Assembly: GCA_016715115.1 (NCBI GenBank)
Contig: JADKBM010000016.1
Location: 930,001-994,000 of the forward strand
DNA: 64,000 nt
Reading direction: 5' to 3'
DNA from: Acidobacteriota bacterium
GTDB taxonomy: Bacteria > Acidobacteriota > Blastocatellia > Pyrinomonadales > Pyrinomonadaceae
The position numbers were made by a program, and so were the translations under genes. The notes beneath the pieces were generated by a model, which did not search any database, was not told the origin of the DNA, and saw only the letters and a list, made by a program, of their open reading frames with translations. Position 1 is the stretch's first letter. The number at the start of each line of letters is the position of its first letter. Below, one piece after another: positions 1 through 8,650 of the stretch.

Positions 1-2007
1 GAGATCCGGAAAACGTTTGAGGATTCGGTGCAATTGCCGAGGCTTTATATGGTCTGGCACACGGTCCGCGATCAGCATCAGGATCAGCCGGCGCTGGATA
101 TGCTGCAGTTCATCCTTTCAGCCGGTCGCGGGTCGCGGCTTCAGAGCAATCTGGTGTACGGAAAACAACTTTCGCAAGACGCGAACGCGTCGCACTTTTC
201 GCGCGAGATCGCCGGGCAGTTTCAAGTAACTTCGACCGCGCGCCCGCAGAAATCCCTCGACGAGATCGAAAAAGAGATCAACGCCGAGATCGAACGAATC
301 AAGACGGAGCCGCCGACGGCCGAAGAAATGTCTCGAGCGCTCAATGTCATCGAATCACAGACGGTCTTCGGCATCCAGAATGTCCTCGGGAAGGCCGACC
401 AGATGAACAGCTACGCGACATTCCAGGGCAAACCCGACGGATTCCAAGCCGACCTCGACCGCTACCGCAAGGTCACGGCGGCGGACATCCAGCGCGTCGC
501 GAAAACCTATCTCGACGGCAACAGACTCGTTATGAGTTTCGTTCCGCGCAAAACGAAACCGGTGGCGCAACAGAACACGACCGACAACACGCCGACCTCG
601 ACGACCGCGAAGAAGGAAACCGAAAAGAAAGACTATTCGGCGAATCTTCCGAAGCCGGGACCGAATCCGACCTTTACGCTGCCGTCGATCGACAAACGCA
701 AGCTTTCGAACGGAATGAGCGTTTGGATCGTCCGTCAGACGGAGCTTCCGATCATATCGATGAATATGGTGATGAACTCGGGCGCCACTGCCGATCCGCA
801 GGATCGCGCCGGACTCGCATCGTTCACAGCCAGCCTTCTCAACACCGGAACCAAGACACGTTCGGCGGTCGAGATCGCCAATCAACTGCAATCGATCGGA
901 GCCAGTGTCGGCGCCGGGGCCGGTTGGGATGCGGCGAATGTCTCGATGCAAACCTTGACGAAAAACCTCGACAAGGCGCTCGAGATCTATTCGGACGTTG
1001 TCACCAATCCGACGTTCCCCGAAGCGGAACTCGAAACCCTTCGCCGCCGCTCACTGAACGGGCTGCTGCAACGCAAGGACAATCCGAATGCGATCGCCGC
1101 CGTCGCTTACAGCAAATTGCTCTACGGCAAAGATCATCCGTACGGAAAGTCGTCGACCGGCGACGAAGCGTCGATCAAAGCCGTGACGCGCGCCGAGATC
1201 GAGAAGTTCTACGCGACGTATTACCGCCCGAACAATGCGGCGCTGATCGTCGTCGGCGATACCGACGCGAAGACGCTGCTTCCGAAGCTTGAGTCGGCCT
1301 TCGCGAACTGGAAACCTGGCGATTTGCCGAAGATCGATGTTCCGGGCGCCTCGAGCCAGAGCAATTCCGGGATCTTCGTCATCGACAAGCCCGGTGCGGC
1401 ACAGTCGGTGCTGAGCATCGGCCAGGTCGGCGTTTCGCGGGACAATCCGGATTACTTTCCGTTGCTGGTGATGAATTCGATCCTCGGCGGACAGTTTTCG
1501 GCCCGCGTCAATATGAACCTTCGCGAGGAAAAGGGCTACACGTATGGAGCTCGCACGGGCTGGAGTTTCCGGCGCGGAGCCGGTCCGTTCGAGGCTTCGG
1601 CCGATGTTCAGACGGCAGTGACGAAAGAATCGGTCGTCGAGTTTATGAAGGAGATCAACGGCATTCGGGGCTCTATCCCGGTGACGCCGGCCGAGCTCGA
1701 ATACAACAAGCAGAGCATCATCCGGCGTTATCCGCAGGGCTTTGAAACCGTCGGACAGCTTTCCGGACAGTTGGCGAACCTCGTGACATACGGCCTTTCG
1801 GATGCGTCCTTCAACGAGTACATCCAGAAGATCAACGGCGTAACGCTGGCGGACGTCAACCGGGTCGCGAACAAGTACTTGACACCCGACCGGATGGCCA
1901 TCCTGATCGTCGGTGATCGTCAGACGATCGAACCGAAACTCCGCGAGATCGACGGCTGGGGCAGCAATATCCGCTTCCTCGACGCCGACGGCAATATGCT
2001 CAAGTAG
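1..2007 (+). CDS. M16 family zinc peptidase, C-terminal part (truncated by window start)
   Basis: The reading frame is open from base 1, so the gene starts upstream and about 668 codons are visible. Known family: M16 (pitrilysin/insulinase-like) proteins are two homologous halves, the first with the HxxEH zinc site. What is seen is the end of the first half, a Lys/Thr-rich linker around residues 180-210, and a complete second half beginning near RKLSNGMSVWIV. In the second half the HxxEH position reads RAGLASF, so this half is the non-catalytic type; the REEKGYTYGA segment matches the conserved Arg/Tyr region of M16B proteins. It probably degrades or processes peptides in the periplasm, but the signal peptide and active site lie outside the window. 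It converges on the minus-strand Spy-like gene. Confidence 0.85.
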   Translation, partial: EIRKTFEDSVQLPRLYMVWHTVRDQHQDQPALDMLQFILSAGRGSRLQSNLVYGKQLSQDANASHFSREIAGQFQVTSTARPQKSLDEIEKEINAEIERIKTEPPTAEEMSRALNVIESQTVFGIQNVLGKADQMNSYATFQGKPDGFQADLDRYRKVTAADIQRVAKTYLDGNRLVMSFVPRKTKPVAQQNTTDNTPTSTTAKKETEKKDYSANLPKPGPNPTFTLPSIDKRKLSNGMSVWIVRQTELPIISMNMVMNSGATADPQDRAGLASFTASLLNTGTKTRSAVEIANQLQSIGASVGAGAGWDAANVSMQTLTKNLDKALEIYSDVVTNPTFPEAELETLRRRSLNGLLQRKDNPNAIAAVAYSKLLYGKDHPYGKSSTGDEASIKAVTRAEIEKFYATYYRPNNAALIVVGDTDAKTLLPKLESAFANWKPGDLPKIDVPGASSQSNSGIFVIDKPGAAQSVLSIGQVGVSRDNPDYFPLLVMNSILGGQFSARVNMNLREEKGYTYGARTGWSFRRGAGPFEASADVQTAVTKESVVEFMKEINGIRGSIPVTPAELEYNKQSIIRRYPQGFETVGQLSGQLANLVTYGLSDASFNEYIQKINGVTLADVNRVANKYLTPDRMAILIVGDRQTIEPKLREIDGWGSNIRFLDADGNMLK

Positions 2008-2028
2008 CGAAGGCAAAAGGCAAAGGGA

Positions 2029-2090
2029 AAAAGGCAAAAGGCGAAAGGGCGATTCAGTTTTCGAATCCTCCCTTTCGCCTTTTGCCTTTT
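2029..2090. terminator. long inverted repeat between convergent genes, bidirectional terminator-like
   Basis: A perfect 21-bp inverted repeat (arms 2029-2049 and 2070-2090, 20-nt loop) built from AGGCAAAAGG-type units sits just after the M16 stop. Further GCCTTTT units run on to about 2150. Position between two converging genes and T-rich arms on both strands suggest transcription termination; function is inferred. Confidence 0.5.
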
Positions 2091-2155
2091 GCCTTTTGCC
2101 TTTTGCCTTTTTCCCTTTTCCCTTTGCCTTTTCCCCTTTGCCTTTCCCTTCACTC

Positions 2156-2557
2156 TCACTTTATATCCATCGGTTTCGGCGACGGGGGCTTTTCGGACTC
2201 ACGCATTTTATCGCGTTCGCGCTGAAATCGTTCCCATTGGTCGGCGGTCAGGATCTTCTGCAGTTTTTCGTCGTGCGCGGAGCGGATCTCCTGTAAGCGC
2301 GGCTCCGATTCCTGGCGCATTTTTTGAATGCTCTCGCGCGTATCGCCGAAAATCTTTTCGACCTCGGACTTCTGATTCTCGTTCAAACCGAGGTCACTGA
2401 AAACCACCTCGTATTTTTCACGCCGCGTCTGACGGCCGCCGTTTCCGAACCAGAGATTGAAGGCATTGAGCGCAAACGCGCCGGCGACAAAACCGATCAG
2501 AAAAATGCTCAGCGTCGCGAACCGCAACTGCCATTTACTTTTGTTTTCGGAGTTCAT
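2156..2557 (-). CDS. Spy/CpxP-like periplasmic LTxxQ-type protein
   Basis: 133 residues. One N-terminal membrane segment (about residues 13-30, FATLSIFLIGFVAGAFAL) is followed by a charged, all-helical region with LGLNENQKSEVEKIF and a later LTADQWERF motif, the two helical repeats typical of the Spy/CpxP/ZraP family of periplasmic chaperone-like stress proteins. No enzymatic residues. Its start codon overlaps the stop of the anti-sigma gene (ATGA), making it the third gene of an ECF operon, so it is probably an envelope-stress output or co-sensor of that sigma factor. Membrane anchoring rather than release is likely because there is no clear cleavage site. Functional role is inferred from fold and context. 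Confidence 0.6.
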   Translation of the reverse strand: MNSENKSKWQLRFATLSIFLIGFVAGAFALNAFNLWFGNGGRQTRREKYEVVFSDLGLNENQKSEVEKIFGDTRESIQKMRQESEPRLQEIRSAHDEKLQKILTADQWERFQRERDKMRESEKPPSPKPMDIK

Positions 2558-3048
2558 TTGCTCTTGCCCTGTTCCTTTCGATCGCTATAGATAACTTCGA
2601 GAACCTGCTCGCGGGACATATCGCGCAATGGCCGCTGATTCAAAACGTCCGCTTCCGTCGAATAGATATTGGGATTCAACAGATCTGCCTGACTTTCATC
2701 CGCCGGCGCGAAAATGGTTAGCAATCCGAACACCGCGGCCATCAACACCATCGCCCCGACCATTTCGTGCGACGCCTGCCACCAGCGGCGGAATGACCAG
2801 AACGGCGCCTTCTGCAACTGCCGCTCACGCAAAGCGCTCAAAACCCGTGTCTCGAAAAATGGCGATGGATGAATCGGTCCAATGTCGGCCCTCGCTCGCA
2901 GCAGTGACACGGAAAACCTCGCCGCCGCAAGCGCGTCCGCGCAAGCAGCGCATTCCGCGGCGTGGACTTCGATCAGTTCGCGCCCGGCCGAATCAATGTT
3001 CGCAAGCCCTTTTTCGTCAATAAGCTCAGTTATGTGACCGTTCTTCAT
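2554..3048 (-). CDS. anti-sigma factor with zinc-finger-type HxxxCxxC motif
   Basis: 164 residues. The N-terminal domain carries HAAECAAC (about residues 29-36), the HxxxCxxC motif of zinc-binding anti-sigma domains (ZAS). A single hydrophobic segment (about residues 95-113, MVGAMVLMAAVFGLLTIFA) follows, then about 50 residues on the other side of the membrane. This is the architecture of a membrane-bound anti-sigma factor that holds an ECF sigma factor at the inner membrane. The start overlaps the sigma stop by ATGA and its own stop overlaps the Spy-like gene in the same way, so the three products are translationally coupled. The specific partner is inferred to be the adjacent ECF sigma factor. 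Confidence 0.75.
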   Translation of the reverse strand: MKNGHITELIDEKGLANIDSAGRELIEVHAAECAACADALAAARFSVSLLRARADIGPIHPSPFFETRVLSALRERQLQKAPFWSFRRWWQASHEMVGAMVLMAAVFGLLTIFAPADESQADLLNPNIYSTEADVLNQRPLRDMSREQVLEVIYSDRKEQGKSK

Positions 3049-3647
3049 AATTCAATCCTTCGGAGTTTTCCATCCTTCGCGTTTAGCAATTTCGTGATCG
3101 ATTCACGCATCCGACGCCGGACCCTAAACGCTTTCGTCTTGATCTTAGCTTCGCTCCACCCGGTCGCCGCCGACACCTCCTTGACGGACGCCCCTTCGCC
3201 GTCGAGCATCTGAACCAGAAGCGATTCTTCGGGCTGAAGCGTATCGAGCACGCGGCCCACCAGATCGGCGGCGATAAGTTTATCTTCCTGCGTCTGATGT
3301 TCGAGCGACGCGGCGTTGATCAGCCGTTCTTCCAGCCAATTCGACTCATCCTCGTTCAGATCCGAAAGCGTCAACTCCGACTGCGGCTTCGAAGACCTCA
3401 GGATATTGATGCAGGTCGTGACCGTGATCCGCGTCAGCCAGCCTTCGAGCGATCCGCGGCCTTCAAAATTCCCGAGTTGCGTGAACGCCTTCAGAAACAC
3501 TTCCTGCGCCGCTTCTTCAACCAGGCTGTGACGGCGGAAGAACCGAGAGGAATAACTGAAAACGCGCGGACTGAAACGACGGACGATCTCGGCAAACGCA
3601 AGCTCATCGCCGTCGGCCGCGAGCCGCGCGATGTCGATCTCGCTCAT
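3045..3647 (-). CDS. ECF-family RNA polymerase sigma-70 factor
   Basis: 200 residues from the ATG at 3647. Region sigma2 is seen at about 15-80 (FAEIVRRFSPRVF, then EEAAQEVFLKAF), and region sigma4 near the C terminus (LQPEESLLVQML, then VKEVSAATGWSEAKIKTKAF), a helix-turn-helix that reads the -35 element. A longer frame opens with TTG at 3764, but the extra 39 residues do not resemble the family, so the ATG at 3647 is preferred. It heads an operon with its anti-sigma factor and a Spy-like protein. Regulation is probably autoregulatory plus release from the anti-sigma factor on envelope stress; no promoter of its own could be defined confidently. Confidence 0.85.
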   Translation of the reverse strand: MSEIDIARLAADGDELAFAEIVRRFSPRVFSYSSRFFRRHSLVEEAAQEVFLKAFTQLGNFEGRGSLEGWLTRITVTTCINILRSSKPQSELTLSDLNEDESNWLEERLINAASLEHQTQEDKLIAADLVGRVLDTLQPEESLLVQMLDGEGASVKEVSAATGWSEAKIKTKAFRVRRRMRESITKLLNAKDGKLRRIEL

Positions 3648-4011
3648 TTTCCCGTATTCTTCCGCCAAGCGTGTAAAGTCGAGTAAATTCGTTCCCAACG
3701 ATTCTATAGCTTCCGGCACGGTATTTTCAAAAAACTCAAACCCTTTCCATTGGCATAGACACAAAAAACTGTAAAATGGTTACATCGGAGGCGCCGCTAT
3801 TTCGCAATTTTCTGTAACCGATACCCGATTTGATTTGTCTAGTTATTCGTAGAGTTAACCAATCGGTGACGCTTCTTCAATCAGGAATAGCGGCACTGCG
3901 AGCGTTCGGCGAAATAGCGCAAGCCCTAAGCATTCGTTCATAAATACTATTTCTTTGCGCCTTTGTCGTCGACGGCCGGCAGATTCGTTCCGGGCCTGGT
4001 TTCATATTTTT
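3648..4011. promoter_or_regulatory. divergent intergenic region between the sigma operon and the efflux operon
   Basis: About 360 bases without a gene. It must hold the divergent promoters of the ECF operon and the RND efflux operon. An 11-bp inverted match (CGCTATTTCGC at 3795-3805 and GCGAAATAGCG at 3909-3919) with a further partial copy (GAATAGCGGC near 3885) is the only structure noticed. No clear -35/-10 pair could be assigned. Confidence 0.35.
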
Positions 4012-5322
4012 ATGCGTTTTCATAACCGCGGTCGAGCCGCCGGAGTTTTACTTCCGGTTCTTGCTTCGACTCTATTTATCGCCGCTTGCGGCCGGTCGGA
4101 ATCGCGATCGGCGAATCTTGCGAACAACGCGCAAAAGACCGAGGGAGACGTCATCACGGTGACGCAGGCGAAGTCCGTGTCGCGGGAGGTTCCGACCTTC
4201 ATCCCGTCGACCGGAACGCTCGTCGCGGACGAAAGTTCGGACGTCGCGCCAAAGGTTGGTGGCAAGATCGTCAGCGTTTCGGCGGACCTCGGTCAGTTCG
4301 TACGGCAGGGCGCGGTCATCGCCCGTATCGATGACCGCGACGCAACGCTTGCGCTGGCACAATCCAAATCGAAATTGAATCAAGCGATCGCCGGCGTGCG
4401 GCAGGCCGAGGTCAAACTCGGACTCTCGCCGAACGGCAAGTTTGATTCGAGCCGGATACCCGAGGTACGCTCGGCTGCCGCCGGTTACGAACAGGCGCAA
4501 ACCGAACTCCGGCAGGCTGAAGCAAATGAAAAGCGATATCGCGAACTTGTCGAAACCGGCGATGTCGCGATGATCACTTATGAACAGTTCCGGACGAACC
4601 GCGACACCGCGAGGACGCGCGCGAACAGCGCGAAACAGCAACTCGAGATCGCGATAAACGCCGCCAAACAAAGCGATCAGGCGATCAGAACCGCCGAAAC
4701 CGCGGTCGAATCGGCGCGACTCGATGTCGCGAGCGCCGAAAAAGCGATCCAAGACACGATCATCCGGGCACCGTTCTCCGGATTTGTCAGCGAGCGCCCG
4801 ACGGCCGTCGGCGAGTTCGTTTCGTCGTCCTCGGTTATCGTCAAACTCCTTCGCACGAATCCTATAAAGGTCCAGATGCAGGTCGCCGAGGCCGATGTTC
4901 CATTTGTCGGAATCGGCCGCGGTGTGACCTTGCAGGTCGACGCCTACAAGGACCGGAACTTTGGCGGACGGGTAACGGCGGTCAATCCTCTGATCGATCC
5001 GAACTCGCGTTCGGCAATCGTCGAGGCCGAGGTCGAAAACGGCGACAACGCGCTTCGGGCCGGGATGTTCGTCACCGCAAAGATCACCCGCGAAGGCGGA
5101 AACGTCGGGGTTTTCGTCCCGAAAGAAGCGGTGCTCGAAGATCAGAGCACGCAAAATTTCAGGGTCTACGTCATCGTTGACGGCATCGCCAAACAGCGAA
5201 CCGTTCAACGCGGAGGCGAAGAGAACGGAATGGTCCAGATACTTAACGGCGTTCAGGCCGACGAGACCGTTGCGACGAGTAACCTCAAGCAATTGTTCGA
5301 GGGAGCAAAAGTCCAGTTTTGA
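4012..5322 (+). CDS. RND efflux periplasmic adaptor (membrane fusion) lipoprotein
   Basis: 436 residues from ATG 4012; the open frame extends upstream to a TTG at 3955, but the ATG gives a proper lipoprotein signal peptide ending in LFIAAC-G, so the mature protein should be lipidated at that Cys. Then come a biotinyl-lipoyl-like half motif (GGKIVSVSADLGQFVRQGAVI), a long alpha-hairpin coiled coil (about residues 100-250, rich in Ala/Gln/Glu heptads), the second lipoyl half (IIRAPFSGFVSERP) and a beta-barrel domain. This is the HlyD/AcrA family that bridges an inner-membrane RND pump to a TolC channel. The next two genes are exactly those partners. Substrate cannot be read from the sequence. 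Confidence 0.9.
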   Translation: MRFHNRGRAAGVLLPVLASTLFIAACGRSESRSANLANNAQKTEGDVITVTQAKSVSREVPTFIPSTGTLVADESSDVAPKVGGKIVSVSADLGQFVRQGAVIARIDDRDATLALAQSKSKLNQAIAGVRQAEVKLGLSPNGKFDSSRIPEVRSAAAGYEQAQTELRQAEANEKRYRELVETGDVAMITYEQFRTNRDTARTRANSAKQQLEIAINAAKQSDQAIRTAETAVESARLDVASAEKAIQDTIIRAPFSGFVSERPTAVGEFVSSSSVIVKLLRTNPIKVQMQVAEADVPFVGIGRGVTLQVDAYKDRNFGGRVTAVNPLIDPNSRSAIVEAEVENGDNALRAGMFVTAKITREGGNVGVFVPKEAVLEDQSTQNFRVYVIVDGIAKQRTVQRGGEENGMVQILNGVQADETVATSNLKQLFEGAKVQF

Positions 5323-5415
5323 TTTGGGATTAGCGAAGTTGGATTTCGGATTTTTCGAACGATAGTCCGGCATCTGACAATCCGAAATCACAAATCGCGA
5401 ATCCAAAATCGTATT
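5323..5415. repeat. heptamer-type repeat spacer (GGATTTC/GAAATCC, both orientations)
   Basis: The 93-bp spacer between the adaptor and pump genes is made of GATTTGGGATT / GGATTTCGGATT on the left and AATCCGAAATC / AATCCAAAATC on the right, so it can form an imperfect hairpin in the operon mRNA. It belongs to the same repeat family seen in most spacers of this window. Confidence 0.6.
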
Positions 5416-8400
5416 ATGCAGTGGTTAGCCGAAATTTGTGTTCATCGACCGGTCTTTGCGACCGTGATTGTGATGTTCCTGACGGTGGTCGGCGGATTCA
5501 GTTTCTTCACGCTCGGCGTTGACCGGTTTCCGAAGATCGATGTTCCGACGATCTCGATCTCGACGTCGAACCAGGGCGCGGCGCCGGCCGAGATCGAAAC
5601 CGAGGTCACGGACATCATCGAGGGTGCGGTCAATACGGTTCCCGGTATCGACCAGATGACCTCCTCGTCGTCGCGCGGCCAATCCAACGTCACGCTCAAC
5701 TTCAATCTCGAAAAAGATCCCGATCAGGCGTTTCAGGAGATCCAGCAGAAACTCGCGACGGCCGTCAGCCGGCTTCCCGAAACCGCGGATCCGCCGGTAG
5801 TACGCAAGTCCGACCCGGATTCGATGCCGGTTTTGATGTACGCGATCAGCGCGCCGCGCGATCTCGTGGCGCTTAACGATTTCGTCGAAACGCAGATCCA
5901 GGAACGAATTCAGTCGGTTGACGGCATCGGCGAAGTCGTGATCTTTGGTGGCCGGCAGCGACAGGTCAAGGTCCTTATCGATCCGACGCGGCTTCGGGCG
6001 TTCAATCTGTCGATCACCGACGTTTCATCCGCGATCCGCAACCAGAACCTCGAATTGCCCGGCGGAAACATCACCGAGGGCGCGCGGACGTCCGGAGTCC
6101 GGACGATCAGCAAACTGACTGAGATCAGCCAGTTCAACGATATCGTCATCACCACGCGGAACGGTTTCGCGATAAAGATCCGCGACATCGGACGGGTTGA
6201 GGACGGCGCGGCGGACGCCAGTTCGGCGGCTTCGCTCGACGGCGTTCAATCGTTGTATCTTGCGGTTCGCAAGCAGTCCGGATCGAACACGATCGCATTG
6301 ATCAAAGGTGTCAAGGCGCGTATGGATCAGATCATTCCGACGCTGCCGTCGGATATGAAGGTCGTCGTTACGCGCGACCAGTCGGAGTTCATTGAGAACA
6401 GCCTCTACGCGATCGAGGAGCACCTTGTCCTCGGCGGCGTTTTCGCCGCGCTGATCGTTTTCTTCTTTCTTTGGAACATTCGTTCGACGGTCATTGCCGC
6501 GCTCGCGATCCCGACCTCGATCATCGCAGCCTTCGCGGCGATCGCCGCCCTCGGATATTCGCTGAATCAGATGACGATGCTTGCGCTTACGCTGATGGTC
6601 GGGATCGTCATCGACGACGCGATCGTCGTTCTGGAGAACATTTATCGCTTCGTCGAAGAAAAGGGTATGAGTCCGTTTCAGGCGGCGATCGAAGGCACGC
6701 GCGAGATCGGGCTCGCGGTTTTGGCGACGACGCTTAGTCTGCTCGCGGTCTTCATTCCGGTCGGATTTATGACCGGGATGGTTGGCCGCTTTATGTCGAG
6801 CTTCGGTTTGACGGCCGCGGCCGCGATCGCGGTTTCATTGATCGTTTCGTTCACGCTCACGCCGATGCTCGCGGCCCGCTGGATCAAACCGAAGTCACAG
6901 GCCGAGGATGACGGCGGGGAGCAAGATTCCGCTGTTTCGAACGAAAGCAAGGACGGTTTGTTCTATCGGAAGATCGACGGTGTTTATACCTGGCTTCTGA
7001 CCGGCGCGATGCGTTTCAGGTGGCTCGTCGTTCTGATCTGCGTTCTTGTCGTCGCTTCGATCTATCCGCTGTTCAAGTATGTCGGGATGGCGTTTTTGCC
7101 GGACGAAGACGAATCGGCATTCCAGATCTCGCTTCGCGGTCCGCAGGGCACCTCGCTGTCGGCGACGCAATCGATTCTCGACCGGATCGCCCGCGATGTC
7201 CGCGAACAGCTTCCGGGAGTTCGCGCGACGCTCGTTCAGGCCGGCGGAATGTTCGGCGGCGGCGGAGGCAACTCGGGCAACGTCAACATCAGTCTCCTTC
7301 CGACGAGCGAGCGAGAATTCTCGCAGGCGGAACTGATCACGAAGACGCGCCAGATCATCAAGAAATACCAGTCTCCCGAATATCGCATCAACGCCTCCGC
7401 GCAGTCGTCGATCTCGGGCAGTCTCGGGCTCGGCCGGGGCGGTTCCGCGATCGGATATTATCTTTCGGGTCCGGATATGGGGCAGCTCGCTAAATACGCC
7501 GACGAGCTCGTCGGGAAGATGAAACAGGATCCGACTTTCCGTGACCCGGACAGTTCGTTCGATGTCGGAACGCCGGAGATCCAGATCTCGATCGACCGCG
7601 CAAAAGCGGCCGATTTCGGCGTCCGGGCGGGCGATGTCGCAACGGCGGTGAACACGCTTCAGGCGGGTCAGCGGGTAACAACGTTCAGTCAGAACAACAA
7701 ACAGTACGACGTGGTCCTGCAGGCCGACGAAAGTTATCGCCGCGACCGCAACAGTCTCCAGTATTTCACGGTATTCTCAGCGCGCGGCGGATCGATCGGG
7801 CTCGATCGTCTGGTCAAGATCGAAGAGGGCCGGAGCCCGTCGTCCATCAGCCGTCTTAACCGTCAACGGCAGATCTCGGTCAGCGCCGGACTTCCCCCGA
7901 ACGCTTCGGAGTCGGACGCGCTGCGAAAACTCGAAGGCTACGTCAAGGAGCTCAACCTGCCGGCCGAGTATTCGGCGGGCGTTACCGGACAATCGAAGGA
8001 GCTCCAGAAGGCGTACAGCGCTTTTATGCTCGCGTTTCTGTTGTCCTTCGTCTTTATGTATCTGATACTCGCGGCCCAGTTCGAATCGTTCATCCATCCG
8101 GTGACGATCCTTTTGACGCTGCCGCTTTCGGTGCCGTTCGCGCTGCTTTCGACGGCGATTGCCGGTCAGACGCTGAACATTTTCTCGGCGCTCGGAATTT
8201 TGCTGTTGTTCGGAGTCGTCAAGAAAAACGCCATTTTGCAGATCGACCACACGAATCACTTACGCGAAAAGGGAATGAATCGTTACGAAGCGATCATCCA
8301 GGCGAACCGCGATCGGCTGCGCCCGATCCTGATGACGACACTGGCGCTCGTCGCCGGTATGATCCCGCTCATCCTCGGCACCGGGGCAGGCGCGGCGACG

Positions 8401-8646
8401 AACCGTTCGATCGGCATCCTCGTCGTCGGCGGACAGTCGCTCTGCTTGCTGCTGACGCTGCTCGCGGTTCCGGTGTTTTATTCGCTGTTCGATGACGTCG
8501 GCCAATCACACGCGATCAGGAGACTCGGGAGCAAATTCAGTTGGGTCGGCGCGCGGCTGAGGCCGGTGACGGGCTTTCTCGCGGACCTGGCGACGTTGTT
8601 CACGCGGAGCGCGCGCCGGAAGAAACAAGAAGATAGTGAAGATTGA
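5416..8646 (+). CDS. RND efflux pump, HAE1/AcrB-type inner-membrane transporter
   Basis: 1076 residues, the usual length of hydrophobe/amphiphile RND pumps. TM1 lies at about 12-35 (VFATVIVMFLTVVGGFSFFTLG), followed by a large periplasmic porter domain, TM2-6 at about 335-500, a second porter loop and TM8-12 at about 865-1030. The TM4 motif GIVIDDAIVVLENIYR contains the paired Asp residues of the proton relay. A glycine run (GGGGGNSG near residue 615) lies in the second periplasmic loop. The protein works as a homotrimer exporting drugs, lipids or other hydrophobic compounds using the proton gradient, together with the preceding adaptor and the following TolC homologue. The specific substrate is unknown. 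Confidence 0.93.
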   Translation: MQWLAEICVHRPVFATVIVMFLTVVGGFSFFTLGVDRFPKIDVPTISISTSNQGAAPAEIETEVTDIIEGAVNTVPGIDQMTSSSSRGQSNVTLNFNLEKDPDQAFQEIQQKLATAVSRLPETADPPVVRKSDPDSMPVLMYAISAPRDLVALNDFVETQIQERIQSVDGIGEVVIFGGRQRQVKVLIDPTRLRAFNLSITDVSSAIRNQNLELPGGNITEGARTSGVRTISKLTEISQFNDIVITTRNGFAIKIRDIGRVEDGAADASSAASLDGVQSLYLAVRKQSGSNTIALIKGVKARMDQIIPTLPSDMKVVVTRDQSEFIENSLYAIEEHLVLGGVFAALIVFFFLWNIRSTVIAALAIPTSIIAAFAAIAALGYSLNQMTMLALTLMVGIVIDDAIVVLENIYRFVEEKGMSPFQAAIEGTREIGLAVLATTLSLLAVFIPVGFMTGMVGRFMSSFGLTAAAAIAVSLIVSFTLTPMLAARWIKPKSQAEDDGGEQDSAVSNESKDGLFYRKIDGVYTWLLTGAMRFRWLVVLICVLVVASIYPLFKYVGMAFLPDEDESAFQISLRGPQGTSLSATQSILDRIARDVREQLPGVRATLVQAGGMFGGGGGNSGNVNISLLPTSEREFSQAELITKTRQIIKKYQSPEYRINASAQSSISGSLGLGRGGSAIGYYLSGPDMGQLAKYADELVGKMKQDPTFRDPDSSFDVGTPEIQISIDRAKAADFGVRAGDVATAVNTLQAGQRVTTFSQNNKQYDVVLQADESYRRDRNSLQYFTVFSARGGSIGLDRLVKIEEGRSPSSISRLNRQRQISVSAGLPPNASESDALRKLEGYVKELNLPAEYSAGVTGQSKELQKAYSAFMLAFLLSFVFMYLILAAQFESFIHPVTILLTLPLSVPFALLSTAIAGQTLNIFSALGILLLFGVVKKNAILQIDHTNHLREKGMNRYEAIIQANRDRLRPILMTTLALVAGMIPLILGTGAGAATNRSIGILVVGGQSLCLLLTLLAVPVFYSLFDDVGQSHAIRRLGSKFSWVGARLRPVTGFLADLATLFTRSARRKKQEDSED

Positions 8647-8650
8647 CCGT

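Noticed and set aside
4072..5406. 444-residue minus-strand frame opposite the efflux adaptor
   Set aside because: Shadow frame caused by high GC; the plus strand encodes a full adaptor with domains. Arg/Asp-rich composition with no domain.
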